A stretch of DNA of 64,000 bases from assembly GCA_038496675.1 (NCBI GenBank), contig CM076650.1, forward strand, positions 23,038,470 to 23,102,469, given 5' to 3'. A program made the position numbers and the translations under genes. Shown here piece after piece: positions 11,801 through 24,100 of the stretch. Position 1 is the first letter of the stretch, and the number at the start of each line of letters is the position of its first letter. This DNA comes from Rachycentron canadum (Eukaryota; Chordata; Actinopteri; Carangiformes; Rachycentridae). Below the pieces are notes generated by a model, which had not been told where the DNA came from, searched no databases, and worked only from the letters and a program-made list of their open reading frames with translations.

Positions 11801-14800
11801 GCTGCTGCCAGTGTACGGGTTGGAAATGCTCTTGGTGCAGGAAACATAGAGCAGGCCAAGTTATCGTGTAAAGTTCCCATCATCTGTGCATGTAAGAACC
11901 AACACACACAATCGTGAAAGTAATGAAATACCTTTACCTCTTTGGCCAAGTGGTTTTCACTGAAGTTTTCAATTTAAAATAAATTCTAAAATAAATTACA
12001 TTAATAATTATATGAAACACTAGTTTTGTGAAAAATCGTGAATATCGCACATGCAGCAGCTTTAGAGACGTGTTGGGGCAGCCTGATTATTAAAGTGTTG
12101 CAAAAATCCAATTTAAAAGTAACATGCACAAACTAGTGGTTTTGGGGTTTTTTTGCATCTTTTTGAGAGTGAATATGCCTCAATTTTCAATGTTTTGGAG
12201 TCTTATATGGGAGTAAAGGACTTGTCCTGATGAAAGATAACTCAGATTCCTTCCAGTGGTGCTGGAGACATTCTGTTACCTTTCGTATCAGTGGTATTGT
12301 CAGACATACATATCCCCTGCCTCTTTTAATAGTTAGCAAGCTTAACAATTATTATCAGACTTTCGACAACAATGCAGACCAGTGGTAGATGCTATATTTT
12401 ACAGATTTACCCTTAAACTCCTCACACACAGACTAAGCTAATTTGCTTCCCCATGTTCCATGAATGACTCCACTGGCAACACACATCTTCAGGGTTTTAG
12501 GACAGTAGTGCACTGTATAGAGTCTTTATTGGAGGTTTTATTGACTTTATATTTATCAGTGCAAAAAATGCCAGTATGAAGGGCCATTAGTTACCTTTAT
12601 TTGCCTGGATTGCCTCTTCTGACAATGTGCCTCTGCTACCTAGTTGGCAAACAACAAAAAACTTAAATACAAAAAAATAAATACAAAGGACAAGTTCTAA
12701 GGTGGGTCTGGTCCAGCCATAGATTTTGTCAAAAAAAAAGTAGGTCAGCTCCAACCCCAACTCCTCCTCAGACCCACCTTTTTGTCCAAATATGGTTTAT
12801 TCTGCGTTTTAAAAAGAACAAAACAAATAGTGATGGCCAAATTGCAAACTTACTTAGTGTATGACGGCTGAGTACTGGGATGTCAACATGCTGAACTGTG
12901 ACTGGTGAGATCTCATCTCAAGATGTTCTCTAGTTAAGAGTTAGTCTGCTCTGCTGTGTTGCAGTTCCAAATATTACTCAGAGAAAGATGCATAACTCAC
13001 AGCTCACACGCTACCACCAAGCTAGTCAGCTCAGTAGGTAGCATGAGCAGCCTGTAGGTCATTGGTGATGGTGATTCAGAATAGCTTTAGCATTGTTGTC
13101 ACTCAAGGTACCTGTTTTTAACAATGTTTTTGGTTTGTCCATAAACTGTTGTTGTATTTACAGCTTTTTTGCCTTTAGTTGATAGTCAACACTGAAGAGG
13201 CAGGAAACATGACAAGAGGGAAGGTGTATGATGCGAAACAAAGACGCTGTGTTGCAACCATTCAGTCACCCGTGCACTCCTAATTTTCCCTTTTTTCAGT
13301 TATTTTAAATTGCACACTTTGTGGTTTCATAGATTCTTGGCCATTTGATGGATCTCTATCAACACAAAAAACCTAACACACAACACATGTGAAGCACATT
13401 CAAATATACACATTGAAAAGAGAAAATGCGAAAGAGAAAGTTTTGATACAGTAAAACTAAACTTTTCATTTAAAGGCCATAAAGTATCAGCAAAAACACA
13501 AAGTGATCCTGTTTGTTGACAGAGTAATCATCAGGTAGTTATATGGGTCATTTTTGTTTTGTGGGGCTAAAAACATGGCAGCTCTGTTTCACCATTAGTC
13601 TCCTGTGCTCCCAGAACCGTTAGAATACATTTTTGTTGAAATTGATTTTAGGCCTGACTTATTAAAATGTTATTCCATCCACAGGAAATAGGAAAAAATC
13701 CAAATCAAATTGCATCCTAAATAATTACACTCTATTCTTTTATATTGCATTGTAAATGTATTATTGATAATTTATTATTATACTTAATGTATTATTGATG
13801 CCAAAATGTCTCCCCTTTGATTTGATGTATACTGTTCAAAACAAATGATCTTCCTCCAGTGTGCAACTTTTTAAACAATATATTTTGCATGTTCTTGTTG
13901 CAGTCATAATTGCGTGTTTTGTTGGGGCTGGTCTCAGCATCGCCAGAAATGTCATTGGATACATTTTCACCTCAGAGCAGTGAGTAAAAATCTTTAACCT
14001 TTCACATCCTTGCACTGACAAAATTATTCAGCTGGTATGTCTGGTCATCCTCAACAAACACTGAAACTCTGTGTGGGAGATGCCAAAGCCAGCTCTGCTA
14101 ATAAAGCAAGTCCTCTCGTCTTCACATATTTCATCAGATCTGACTTAGTTAACTTCAAAAAACCTAATTAACTTCTAATGATTATAAACAATATAAACAT
14201 ACATTTCTCAGTTATTAGTGAAATGTAACATGCTTTAACCATGAAGGATTGTCTAGAAGCTTATGTCCTATATTATATTATATTATATTATATTATATTA
14301 TATTATATTATATTATATTATATTATATTATATTAAAATATAAATATACATTAATAAATTATTAAAATATACTTGTTTCTACCTCATTGTGTACAAATAG
14401 ATTAGATAATGAGTTTTTATCTGTTTTTTTTTTTTCAGGGACATTTTACAGAGGGTTTCTGATGTCATGTTTATATTTGGTTTCATGCATCTTGCTGATG
14501 CCATTGCGGTAAGAAATGCTTTTAGTAACAATTTAATGCAGTTGAGATCTGATATTGACAGAATATCACCTGAACTGACAGAATGTTTGACATGGACAGG
14601 GTGTGGCCGGAGGAGTTCTCAGAGGAGCAGGAAAACAGACGGTTGGTGCTCTGTGCAACCTGGTTGGATACTACTTCATTGGCTTCCCCATTGGCGTGTC
14701 ATTAATGTTTGCAGCAAAAATGGGGATTGTGGGTATGAACAGACTAATAGTGTAGTGAAATGTAATGTAGCCTTTTCTCTTGTTTGTCAAGTAACAGTCA

Positions 14801-15442
14801 GGACAGTCATAATACCCTTCTTTGTCTTTAATAGGACTATGGACAGGACTTAGCGTTTGTGTCTTAATGCAGTCGATTTTCTTCATCGCATTTTTATGCA
14901 AACTTGATTGGAAGAAGGCTGCTGAAGAGGTGCGTACACATACCTATGTGCCTTGGCCAATCAAGGTTAAGGTCAAGGTTATTTGTCTTGAGGTCTGAGG
15001 TTTGAGGTTACTACAAGCGACTAACAAATGTCCTTAATGTCTATGATCAGGCTCTTGTGAGAGCAGGGGTCCAGGTCAAAGAAGAAAAAGACATTGTCAG
15101 GATGGAAAACACAGGTAAACACCAGCCCACTAACAACAACAACAAACATTATTAACACATGTTAATAACAATAAAATTTATGTTAATATCAACCTTCCAG
15201 ACCCGAACCATAACCAGGCCCGGGTCAGTGCTCCTGCATCAGGTTGTGAAGGTACTGATGAGGGTCACACGTACCAGGAGGTACAAGAACCAGGCCAGAA
15301 TAAATCCACTAACACTACAGTGGGAGAGGTTCTCTCACCAACACAACTGGTTTTACGGCGTGGACTGACACTGCTGATCATGGTTGCCATCCTCATTGCT
15401 GGAATCTTAATCAGCAACTTACTAATCATGCTGCTGAAATGA
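5829..15442 (+). CDS. slc47a1-like: MATE-type multidrug and toxin extrusion transporter, complete (gene 2)
   Basis: Complete SLC47A gene. Coding exons: 5829-6020, 8256-8357, 8476-8544, 8722-8870, 9214-9256, 10141-10185, 10277-10374, 10881-10978, 11508-11689, 11783-11891, 13904-13979, 14439-14508, 14600-14732, 14835-14929, 15051-15114, 15201-15442. They sum to 1767 nt, or 588 residues (human MATE1 has 570). The N-terminus is a 50-60 residue cytosolic tail ending in a CVPPEYRHELLQL-type segment before TM1. Family landmarks include WPQVITGAVANILNAIINY, GSAAANAISQ, LEWWMFEVG, ELGAQSITYE, FSAAASVRVGNALGAG and GGVLRGAGKQ, then a 13th C-terminal helix. Glutamates equal to human E273, E278 and E300 are kept (residues 292, 297, 319). 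The TM10 Glu389 equivalent is Asp408. Expected role: proton-coupled organic-cation export at the plasma membrane. A conserved Kozak context supports the start. The gene lies 3.5 kb after its tandem paralogue. Confidence 0.95.
6665..6787 (+). repeat. Third copy of the 1250-1710 repeat, in intron 1 of MATE gene 2
   Basis: It carries the blocks corresponding to 1333-1378 (AGGTTGTATTGAAGTCTG) and 1658-1710 (GTCACGGTGGGTTGCCA) with the middle part missing. Divergence between copies is moderate, which fits an old interspersed family. Confidence 0.5.
7640..7865 (+). mobile_element. 3' tail of a LINE-like retrotransposon
   Basis: The stretch ends AAAGCCCTTTGAGACAAACT, then a 'gctatacaaataaaattg' motif, then a short tandem CCTTG run. 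Teleost LINEs of the CR1/L2/Rex type often finish this way, with a variant of 'ctatayaaataaaattg' and a short tandem 3' repeat. Only the tail is recognisable; the upstream limit is a guess. It sits in intron 1 of MATE gene 2. No intact reverse transcriptase is present. Confidence 0.5.
9360..10055 (+). repeat. Dispersed repeat of about 700 bp in intron 5 of MATE gene 2
   Basis: The left part (TTTCCATGAAATTCGGTCC, TTAGCTGTACTTTGTGTATA) and the right part (GATGATGAACATGG, ATCAGCATGCTAGCG, TTGTCATTGTAAGG) match my recollection of one very common percomorph interspersed repeat. Related fragments lie near 33160-33260 and 41035-41105. Roughly 9645-9935 does not fit that family and may be a nested insertion. 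No open reading frame supports it as an autonomous element. Confidence 0.5.
12699..12780. repeat. Short inverted repeat in intron 10 of MATE gene 2
   Basis: AAGGTGGGTCTG at 12699-12710 is the exact reverse complement of CAGACCCACCTT at 12769-12780, with a 58-base loop containing a run of nine A's. It could be a degenerate mobile-element end or chance. Confidence 0.4.
14271..14335 (+). repeat. (TATTA)13 pentanucleotide microsatellite
   Basis: Thirteen uninterrupted TATTA units lie in the intron before exon 12 of MATE gene 2, about 100 bases before the acceptor at 14438. A perfect array like this is likely to vary in length between individuals. Confidence 0.9.
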
Positions 15443-15821
15443 GTCCTCCAATGATGTGGAGCTTGCAATCGGATTGGTTGTCAGGATTGATAACATAAAC
15501 TTCCACAAAGCAATATTTTTATGTTAACACTGAATCAGACAAATGTAAGTGAATTTTTCACTAGGAATACTTAAATAGTGACAGCACATGCTCCACAGTG
15601 GGACAGTTTAGAGACTTACTTTGTCATCAAAGGGTTGTTGTTGAAAGACCACAACTGTGATATATGTGTAATATATATATATATTCTTATTCTTCTTTGC
15701 CACTCCTTGTGTTGGTCTAGTACATGTTGATGATATTGTTTTCTTGTTCAGTCAGTGGTATGTAGTATGTAAAAGATTTGCATTTACTGTTCTCTAAATG
15801 TGTTCATCAGCAATACATCAA

Positions 15822-15827
15822 AATAAA
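15822..15827 (+). terminator. Candidate polyadenylation signal of MATE gene 2
   Basis: AATAAA lies 380 bases after the stop codon at 15440-15442, a usual 3' UTR length. It is the closest canonical signal I saw after the gene. Actual cleavage is not shown by sequence alone. Confidence 0.4.
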
Positions 15828-15842
15828 TTAGGAATGTTAATT

Positions 15843-17550
15843 GCCTAATACCAAAGATGGTAATCAAAGGGAAATTCAGCACTACCAAAGACATTATGTA
15901 ATTATTGAGTAGTATTCTCATCTCATCTCATCTCATCTCATTTCTCAATTAAATAAATGGATAAATGATTATTATAACTCTTTTGTATGTGCAATATTGT
16001 ATACACAATATTACTTCAAATTACCAAACCATGCAAGGATACATAATAATAGTAATAACACAAGTAGAGGTTGAGTCCAGAGAACATTTCTGTTGAAAGT
16101 TGAAATGCTTGTTTAGCTTATTTGCGAAGAGATGAACTTCAGATTGGTAAAACCAATGCATCTACACAATACTTGAGTTTTTTCAGTATTGCCACATGTC
16201 ATAGTTGGGAACACATGGTTTTAACAAATCCCAGAGAGGAAAGTCACCTTGACACTTCCACAATCTGAGCTGAAGCTATGTTCTGCAGGATGGGTCTGGT
16301 GGACAGACAACACAGAGCCTTAAGGACAGAGGAGTCATGGCCATTGCTTCCACTGAGGACACTGAGGTCCGAATAGGTCTGTATATTTTCTAAGAATTTC
16401 GGGGGAACTTTAATAAAACTAAAAATCTAACCTATGCTTGTATATGTCACATGCAGGTTTGAGATATTGTTTTCCACTTCCATTAAAATTTAGATATTGT
16501 GTCAAGTGCTGATTATTATTTTAATGTATAAGTATATTTATAGTCTTTAAACTTACAGTAATATGCCCATAAGGTGTTGCAATACAAGACAGTCACAAAT
16601 ATAAGGGTTTCATACGTCACAAACCAAAGGAACCAATCCCGTAAGCTTGCAGGGACTCAAGATATTCTCATTACAGAGTGCAGGAGTTTGCATTAGCACA
16701 GCAAGGAACACTGTGTCATCCTAGACACACAATCTTGACACTCTCTGCTTCCATCTGTCAACCTAGAACAAGCAGGGCAGGGCAGGGCACAAGGCCTGGT
16801 CCAGAATTTCTTAATAAGGAAGAAAGTGTTTATGTACTTCCAGGCACAGTTTTCCATTTTCATGCCTCTGGAGATGGCCTGGGCTGGAGGTATTTTGTTT
16901 GCAGGTTGTTCACCCAATTCAATTACATTAATTTCAGTTTTTATTAAGGTTTATCTTTATTATGCTCTAGTCCATCCGTGCCATTCTCATGATATCTCAG
17001 TAACGCCTTGAGGGAACAAAAAACAGGCGCGTATATCCACTTGGGCTCAAGATGACCTAAATAGGTTTTGGTGGTCAAAGGTCAAAGGGCAAGCTCATTG
17101 TGACAAAGCTTATTTGGCTTCATGAATGTCATCTCTCAAGACTTGGGGGTCAGAGTTCAAGGTCACTGTGGCCTCACAAAATTTACAAATTCATACACTA
17201 ATTATGACACAAAGTCAAATGCTAAAAGGATGAAATGAAATGATGACAGTCCAACATCAAGTTCACTGTGACACCATAATGTTCTGCAAGAACACTTCTG
17301 GTTATTATTCAACACTGTAACTCAGGAAGTGGAGATTGTGACCATATTTCCTGCATCTTGGCAAAGAACCACGAGACGGTTATTCTAGTTTTAGCTTTTT
17401 ATCTCACTTTTTATATATAGCAGAGTATTTACACATGTCTGAAGAGGAACTTACACCAGTCTGTTATAGTAAACCGACTGACAATGATGACCAAATACAG
17501 TTTGAATATCATAAACCAATATTGAAGCTTCGACTAAACTATTAATTCCA
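15843..17550. other. Intergenic spacer after the MATE genes
   Basis: No coding exon was found. It holds a (TCTCA)5 microsatellite at 15916-15940 and a dispersed repeat at about 16985-17390. Short frames here are interrupted and resemble no family I know. Confidence 0.5.
16985..17390 (+). repeat. Dispersed repeat family 2, copy 1
   Basis: Characteristic phrases are GATATCTCAGTAACGCCTTG, GTGGTCAAAGGTCAAAGG, ACCATAATGTTCTGCAAGAA and GGTTATTCTAG. A second copy lies at about 38950-39243 with the same order of phrases. The motifs match a repeat I recall as widespread in percomorph fish. It is non-coding. Confidence 0.55.
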
Positions 17551-17599
17551 TTAATGAACTACTTCTTGCCTCTAAGACACAGGCAGTCATCTCAGTCCA

Positions 17600-18131
17600 C
17601 CTCCCTCCTGCTCTGTTCTTCTGTCGCAGTGTTTTCTTCTCCACATCAGGAGAGGGTGGGCTGCGCGTGCACGACGCCCGTGTTCATATTTGAGTGCGCG
17701 CGACATGATAACAGTAACGGAGTTGATACACAAGTTGTGCATTTGTTTCCACAGACAGCTGAAATGGATCCAACTTAGAGTAGAAAAAGTGAAGCTGGCA
17801 TCGATTTGACTGACGCAGACCTGATAACTGTAACTGTATGTATTTTGGGATCGATCCGCCCACATCTGCTGTTTGGATGTTCTGTGGATTTGAACTGTCA
17901 TTTTCAAAAAAAAAAAAAAAAAAAAGAAAGAAAGAAAGAAAAAAGAAAAAGAAAAAGTGATTTCTGGTTGGTTCTTGTTTGGAGACAACCATTTTCATTG
18001 GATTTCATTAGATCCATTTGACACTGGCTGTTGTAACTGCTTGTGCCATAGTTGGAGTACCTGCCTAAACCACAGCTTCTCCATAACAAACAGCCAGAGG
18101 AACAGACCGTGGTGGATGCACAGATATCAGA
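17600..18131 (+). promoter_or_regulatory. Candidate promoter and non-coding first exon of CHT1-like gene A
   Basis: A local CpG-rich patch at about 17660-17720 (CTGCGCGTGCACGACG, GTGCGCGCGACATG) stands out from the AT-rich spacer. Downstream, CAGA|GTAAGT at 18131/18132 is a strong splice-donor match. A non-coding exon ending at 18131 could join an acceptor such as CTCCATAG at 19367-19374, twelve bases before the ATG. Human SLC5A7 also has a non-coding first exon. An A19 tract at about 17907-17925 followed by GAAA repeats lies inside the block and weakens the case. No TATA box was recognised. Confidence 0.3.
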
Positions 18132-18139
18132 GTAAGTTA

Positions 18140-19366
18140 AGTCAAAGTGATGTGCCAGTAAAAGAATTTACTGTAAAGATCATTCTGCTAACATCTTTGT
18201 TATTGCTCCTAAGAGTATGAATACACTTATTGAATTGTTCAGATCTTTGGACTCTCCTCCTTAGCCAATGCTACAGTACAGTGCAGTAAATACATACTGT
18301 ATTTATCTGATCCAACACTGTATATCTTCACCTGGATCTGTATAATTTTAGATTGATTTATGTTAAATCTACAGTATCACAACCTATGAAAGCCATTTAG
18401 CAAAGTCTGTTTCGTGCTTTAGCAGTGACCCATGGTGGTGGTGTGACTTGCTGCCTGTTAATTTCCTCTATTAACTGATTTATTGTTTGTCCTATAAAAG
18501 ATAAGAAATACTACCACTACTACTAATAATAATAATAACCAATTGTTTTAACTGTACCAGTACAATGCTCAATGCAGCCAAGTTTTTTATGCATTGCTGT
18601 TGGTTGTTTTTTCGAACCAGTTTCCAACAACACCAGCTGTATTGTATCTTTTATGTGGTGATGGGTGTTTATGTGGGCATGAGCTACAGCATTTCCACTG
18701 CATGCATGCCAAAAAACTTTGTTTTTGCCCTTTTATCTCTGACCTATTAGCTTGAAACTTAATCTTACTACAAATAGTGTCCCCTGTGTTAGCTCTATGT
18801 ATAGATTCAGTGTTTGTAGCAGCAAAGTCAATGCCAGTGCTTAGCATGGCCTGGACAAAGAGAAGAAAAGGCAGCCAAGAGAAATAGATCCTAAAATCAT
18901 CATAAAGTTGTCATGAAAGCATATCATATTATTTAAATGATTCCTGATGGGTATTTAACCATGAGGGATAGTGACAGCCTGTGTAGTGTGAGCAGCAGTA
19001 ATAACAGGGGATGTTTGGACGTGGCTTATTAGTTGTAGAAGAATCAATAGAGATGTTAGTTTTTACTGATAAAAAAAATGAATGTGAAAAAAAAGTGGCC
19101 ATTTTAAGCAACTAATCTAACCAAAGTACAACAGGCTTCATGAGCAAACAAACAGACACTTGAAAGAGTGGAAGAGTGAGGAAGAATGGAAGAGCGATAT
19201 GTGTTGCCAGGTCTTATGACAGTGTGTTTCCATAGGCTGGAATTTCTAGGAATTGTTGTGTTTAGTTGTTTGTTTGTCTTTTAACATTATCCTTAGGTGC
19301 CCCGGTCAGCTGGTGACCTTTGTGCCAGTATTTGTTATCCATGTAGCTGATCTGTTTGTCAGTTTG
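18140..19366. other. Probable 5' intron or spacer before CHT1-like gene A
   Basis: No coding exon or recognisable repeat was found in this stretch. If the non-coding exon proposed at 17600-18131 is real, this is the first intron of gene A. Confidence 0.35.
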
Positions 19367-19386
19367 CTCCATAGTGGCTGACCACC

Positions 19387-21100
19387 ATGGCTCTGAACAT
19401 CCCCGGTGTGGTTGTGGTGGTGTTGTTCTACATCCTTATTCTGGGGACAGGGTTGTGGGCCGCACAGAAGTCCCGGCAGGCCGAGAAGACCAGCCGTGGA
19501 AACAGGACCGAAGTGATACTCCTTGGAGACAGGAATATCCACCTGCTGGTTGGGATTTTCACCATGACTGGTGAGTTCATCTAAGCCTAACTGATAATAT
19601 ATAAAGCATGATATAGAGCTATTATGTTATTCTCTCAAGACAACAGTAGAAACCAGAGTATTTTCTCCTTATTGATTATAATGTTGTGTCAAAATGCACA
19701 GATTTGTGATCTTGGCTTGTTCAGCAGCTGATTTGACAGTAATGTGAATCTGGAATCATTTATTGTTGATTAATGCATCAAGGTTCAGCAACTGCATTAT
19801 GTATTATTTACTTATGATTATTATACATTATATACTTATTGTAGATAACATCCACATCAATGTTTTTCATGTAAGCCTTTTCATGTAAGGCTGCAGCTTC
19901 ACACACCATTGCAATTTAGTAATCATGTGGACACGTGTTAATTTCATTTAGGGCAAATCATGCATTAAGGGTGCAGATTAGCTTTATTAATGTAATTTTA
20001 CTCAAGTCATGGGCTGCGATTTCATGATTCAGATGTCTAGTCTAGTCTAAAGTATTCAAGATGTTGTGGTGTGCAATTTTAATGACAGACTGTGTGTGAA
20101 AAGTGATTGATTGAACTTTATGGCCAAAACATGCTGTTCTCATTTTATTTGAAATACATCAGATCCTTATTTCACTGCCAGACCAGTTAAATTGAACAGC
20201 AAGATTGACACAATGCTGAATTATCTGTGGTAAACTTAAGCAATAAATACCAGCTGCCAAAAAAGGACATGTTTTCCTGCTGCACTGGTTAAGTCATTGC
20301 TTTAACAACAACTCATATGGGAAAGTACTGTAGCAGATGCAGTATTGCATTTTTAATCACTATAAGTATCTTAAGTATTACTAGTATAAGTAAGTAAAAC
20401 ACTATCACCTACAGTCATAGATAGTTAGAGGGCTCTGTCTGTTAATATAACCATGTTAAGCTAAAACAAATAGTAGAGACTCATGTAAACACAGGGGAAT
20501 TTTCAAAAGCAGATGCAATCTATGTGTGCATGTATGTTTGTGTGTGTGTGATTCTTCTGCAGCTACGTGGGTTGGCGGTGGTTTTATCCTGGGTCTAGCT
20601 GAAGCGGTGTACACTCCTAAACTGGGCTTGATATGGGCTCTTATGCCGATACAATACTCTGTGTCATTCATAATAGGTAAGACATACTGTTTTGTTTTAG
20701 TGAGCATGATGTACTTTCAAAGGCAACAAAAAGAGCAGATTTAGACTGTACTCTATAGTATTAGGGACGTAGAGTAGTTACCCTGTGATGGTTATGGCGC
20801 ATCATGTTGCGGTTGTAGTGAACATTGCTAAGCAACATTTAAAATGAAACTGAGGTCGCTCTGAACACTGCGACAATATTTCTCTGAAATTGGCCCGAGA
20901 ACACGTGACGTATGCTTTAGAGGGTAATTCAGCATCAAATGATAAGTTTGTGTTACTATGACACATTAAAGTGCATATTGAACACAGAGACCCAACTATT
21001 CCCACCACTTGCCAACAGTGGTGAGGAAAAACTTCCTTTTAAAAGGCAGAAACCTCCAGCAGAACTAGACTCTGGGTTCGCCATCTACCAAGAAAGAGAG

Positions 21101-21156
<56 letters not shown>

Positions 21157-24100
21157 CAATCAGGAAAGGGAGAGAAGGGAAGACCAGTGCACACAGCATC
21201 AGTTTTCATCAGTTTTTTAAAAAATCTATTCCGATCTCAAATACAAAATAATCGTTCCAATCTCATCCACTGTATCAGGTGGTCTTTTCTTTGTCAAGCC
21301 AATGAGGGACAAAGAGTATATCACCATGATGGACCCCTTCCAGATAAAGTATGGCAGAGTGCTGAGTGGAGTTCTAGTGCTGCCTTGTCTGCTGGTGGAT
21401 GTGCTGTGGGTGTCCTGCACACTGCTTGGCCTCGGTAAACAAACCTACAGCACATATCAGGTAAAAACACACATTTTTATTCAGTGCTTGCAATTAAAGC
21501 ATTTCATTTTGTGCATCTGTTTTTGTGGTTTTGTCTACCAGGATCAACTACGAGTGTGATACTGGACTTGCCCTATGTTTACTCTGTTTGGATCTCATCA
21601 GCCGTGGCCATCATCTACACTTTGTTAGGAGGCCTTTATTCAGTGGCCTACACTGACATCATCCAGCTCTCTCTAACTTTCTTCAGTTTGGTGAGTTGTA
21701 CACATGTTACTTGTACAGTAACACATATTCATTTTAAAGACCACTTCCAATGAAAATCAAATTTGAATCTTGTTAACATGTGCATATGTTGTTTTTATGT
21801 CATACAAGACATGAGTGGAGTAGTTGATGTCATTTTTCCACCTTGGAACTGCAGTGAAACAATGAGAGTCTCATAAAAACAGATTCAGACAGCCATGACC
21901 GAAACCCTTGTCAATACAGAGAGAGACACTTTGAATTAGCACAGTGTCAGCCACTGCCACTTACAGACTAACAAACAACTTAAACAAAAGATGCTAACTA
22001 TGCTAATTGTTCTAATACAGCTCCCAGTCTCTGATTTTGGTCACAACAGACTTCTTCATCTGAGTCTAACTAAGGCTCAAACATGTAGATGTTTCCTCAA
22101 ACACTAACAATGTACTACTCCATGAAAACCTTGTCAGTCCAGAGAGAGAGAATTGGCAGTAGCACAGGCACTATTGCTGGGCCAGCCACTACCAGTTAAA
22201 CAAATACATATATATATACAACAGGGTCTGGGTCTGACTGAGGCTCAACCTGTTTCCTCCACTAACCATCTCATTAATTTCAATAATTTCACATGTCAAC
22301 ATAGTGCCAGCAGTGGTGGTGGGAGGGGCCTGATCCAGATTAACAAATATTTATCATAGCACAGTGTTTTTATTTAAAAGTTTTAAACATTTCTGTAGAG
22401 GAACTTTAAAGACATAGTATCTGCAGAATGCTCATTGTGTTAACATGTGGTATAAGGCTCTAGCACCTTGCATATATTAGATCTATATTGTAGTAGTAAT
22501 TCTAAAAAGTTGAAGTACTTTTCTCTGTCATGTTGCTGTTTCTTAATCACAAGCAGCAGTTTTTCTCACAGAGTTAGTTACAGATATCTTAGGCTGTAAC
22601 AGTTATTTAACCCTTTCAAATAATCTTGTTTCTTTGCTTGTTGTAGTCAAGCAACTGTTGTAGTCTTGAGAGGTTTGCACATAAAATTTTCCAAAACAAA
22701 GTGGAGCTCTCAAGAAGCACTGAGTCTTCATTCTGAGCAGTACTTTACATAGGAACCCAAATTTCAACACACAGACTAGAGATGGGTAGAGAAGAAAGAG
22801 AATTGGTTATCACCAAAAACCAAGCTCTTAATAGCCTAGAGGGGGGAGCTGCTCAATTGTGGGAAACCAGGGTGGCAATGGAGGATGGTGGAGCAGGCTG
22901 GACTAGAACCAGAGTTGAATCTTGGAGATGAAGACACTGATCAAACTGTTGGGCTGACTAGTAGCACAGTGAAACTTAAAATTACAAGAACTCATCTATA
23001 ATAGCGAGGCTTCAGCTTGGCCTTGGTAGAAAGTAACGAGTGAATGAAGAGCTGGAGGATAAATACTGCAGCCAGTGGGTTAATCAACTAGCAGTGAGGC
23101 TCCCAGCAGCGTACAAAAGGACTTCCAAACCTGGAGTGCAAGATGTGAGAAGACTGGCTTTGGGACGGGATTCATTCTCTCCTAATTCACCATGTGTCAA
23201 GAAAAAGCATTTGGTTAACTTTTTGGGAACTAGGACGGTAAGTGAGTGTGGGATTGGAAGTTCAGATGTTTAGCTGCCTGGATGTATGCCAGGTTCTTAA
23301 AGTCTGTCCAAATGACAAAAGGCCAAATGACAAAAGGCAACTCAGCATGTGAGAGTCAATGTTAAAAGAATGCACAGGGATTGAACCTTTGATCTGTGTC
23401 CCGTTGTTGAGATATCACTACACCAAGTGTGAGTGTGATGCATCCACTTCCAGAATGATCTGTCGAGCAGGGTCAAGCTGGATCACAGCTGGTGCGGTAT
23501 TGAAAAGCGTCTTCAATCTTTTGAAAGCAATTGCAGCCTCAGGTGACCAAACCAAAGAGGTCTAAAATCCCTGAAGAACCTCCTGTAACAAATTTGCAAA
23601 GTCAAGGAATCTTTGCAGTTGCTTCAGGTTGGTTGGCTATGGCCACTCAGTAACTGCCTTGTTCTTTTCAGGGTTTGCTTTCACCTGGCTGCTCTCTGTG
23701 GTGCACCCAGAGATAATCTTTGGAGTACCTGACCCGTTGAAATACACAAAAACAGTGGAGGAAGTCTCAGCATGTCATTTACCATGATCCAGAGTGTTGG
23801 TTAATCCAAAAGGCATTATCAGACCCTCAAAAATGCCTTAAACGTGTTAAAGGTGGTCTTCCACTCATCACCCTCTTTAACTTCACATCCAATTTAGAAA
23901 AGGCCTGCAAGGTCTGAAGGAATGATAGTTCTTCTTGATAAAGGTGAGAGACAGCCCAGGCGCAATGGGAAAAACAGGAGAAAAACAAGGAATGGGGAAA
24001 CAGCAAAAACAGCTTTACTAATCCTGAGACATCTCCAAGGCCTAAGGGATGTTCAGTGTTAACTGCAAAGAGCCTGATTTGACTAGAAACCTTTGTTAGT

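Noticed and set aside
17587..17998. Phe-rich minus-strand frames
   Set aside because: They are the complement of the A19 and GAAA tract at 17907-17960, with no protein-like remainder.
20939..21220. Frame with a long Glu-Arg repeat
   Set aside because: It is the translation of the (GA)n microsatellite at 21104-21149.
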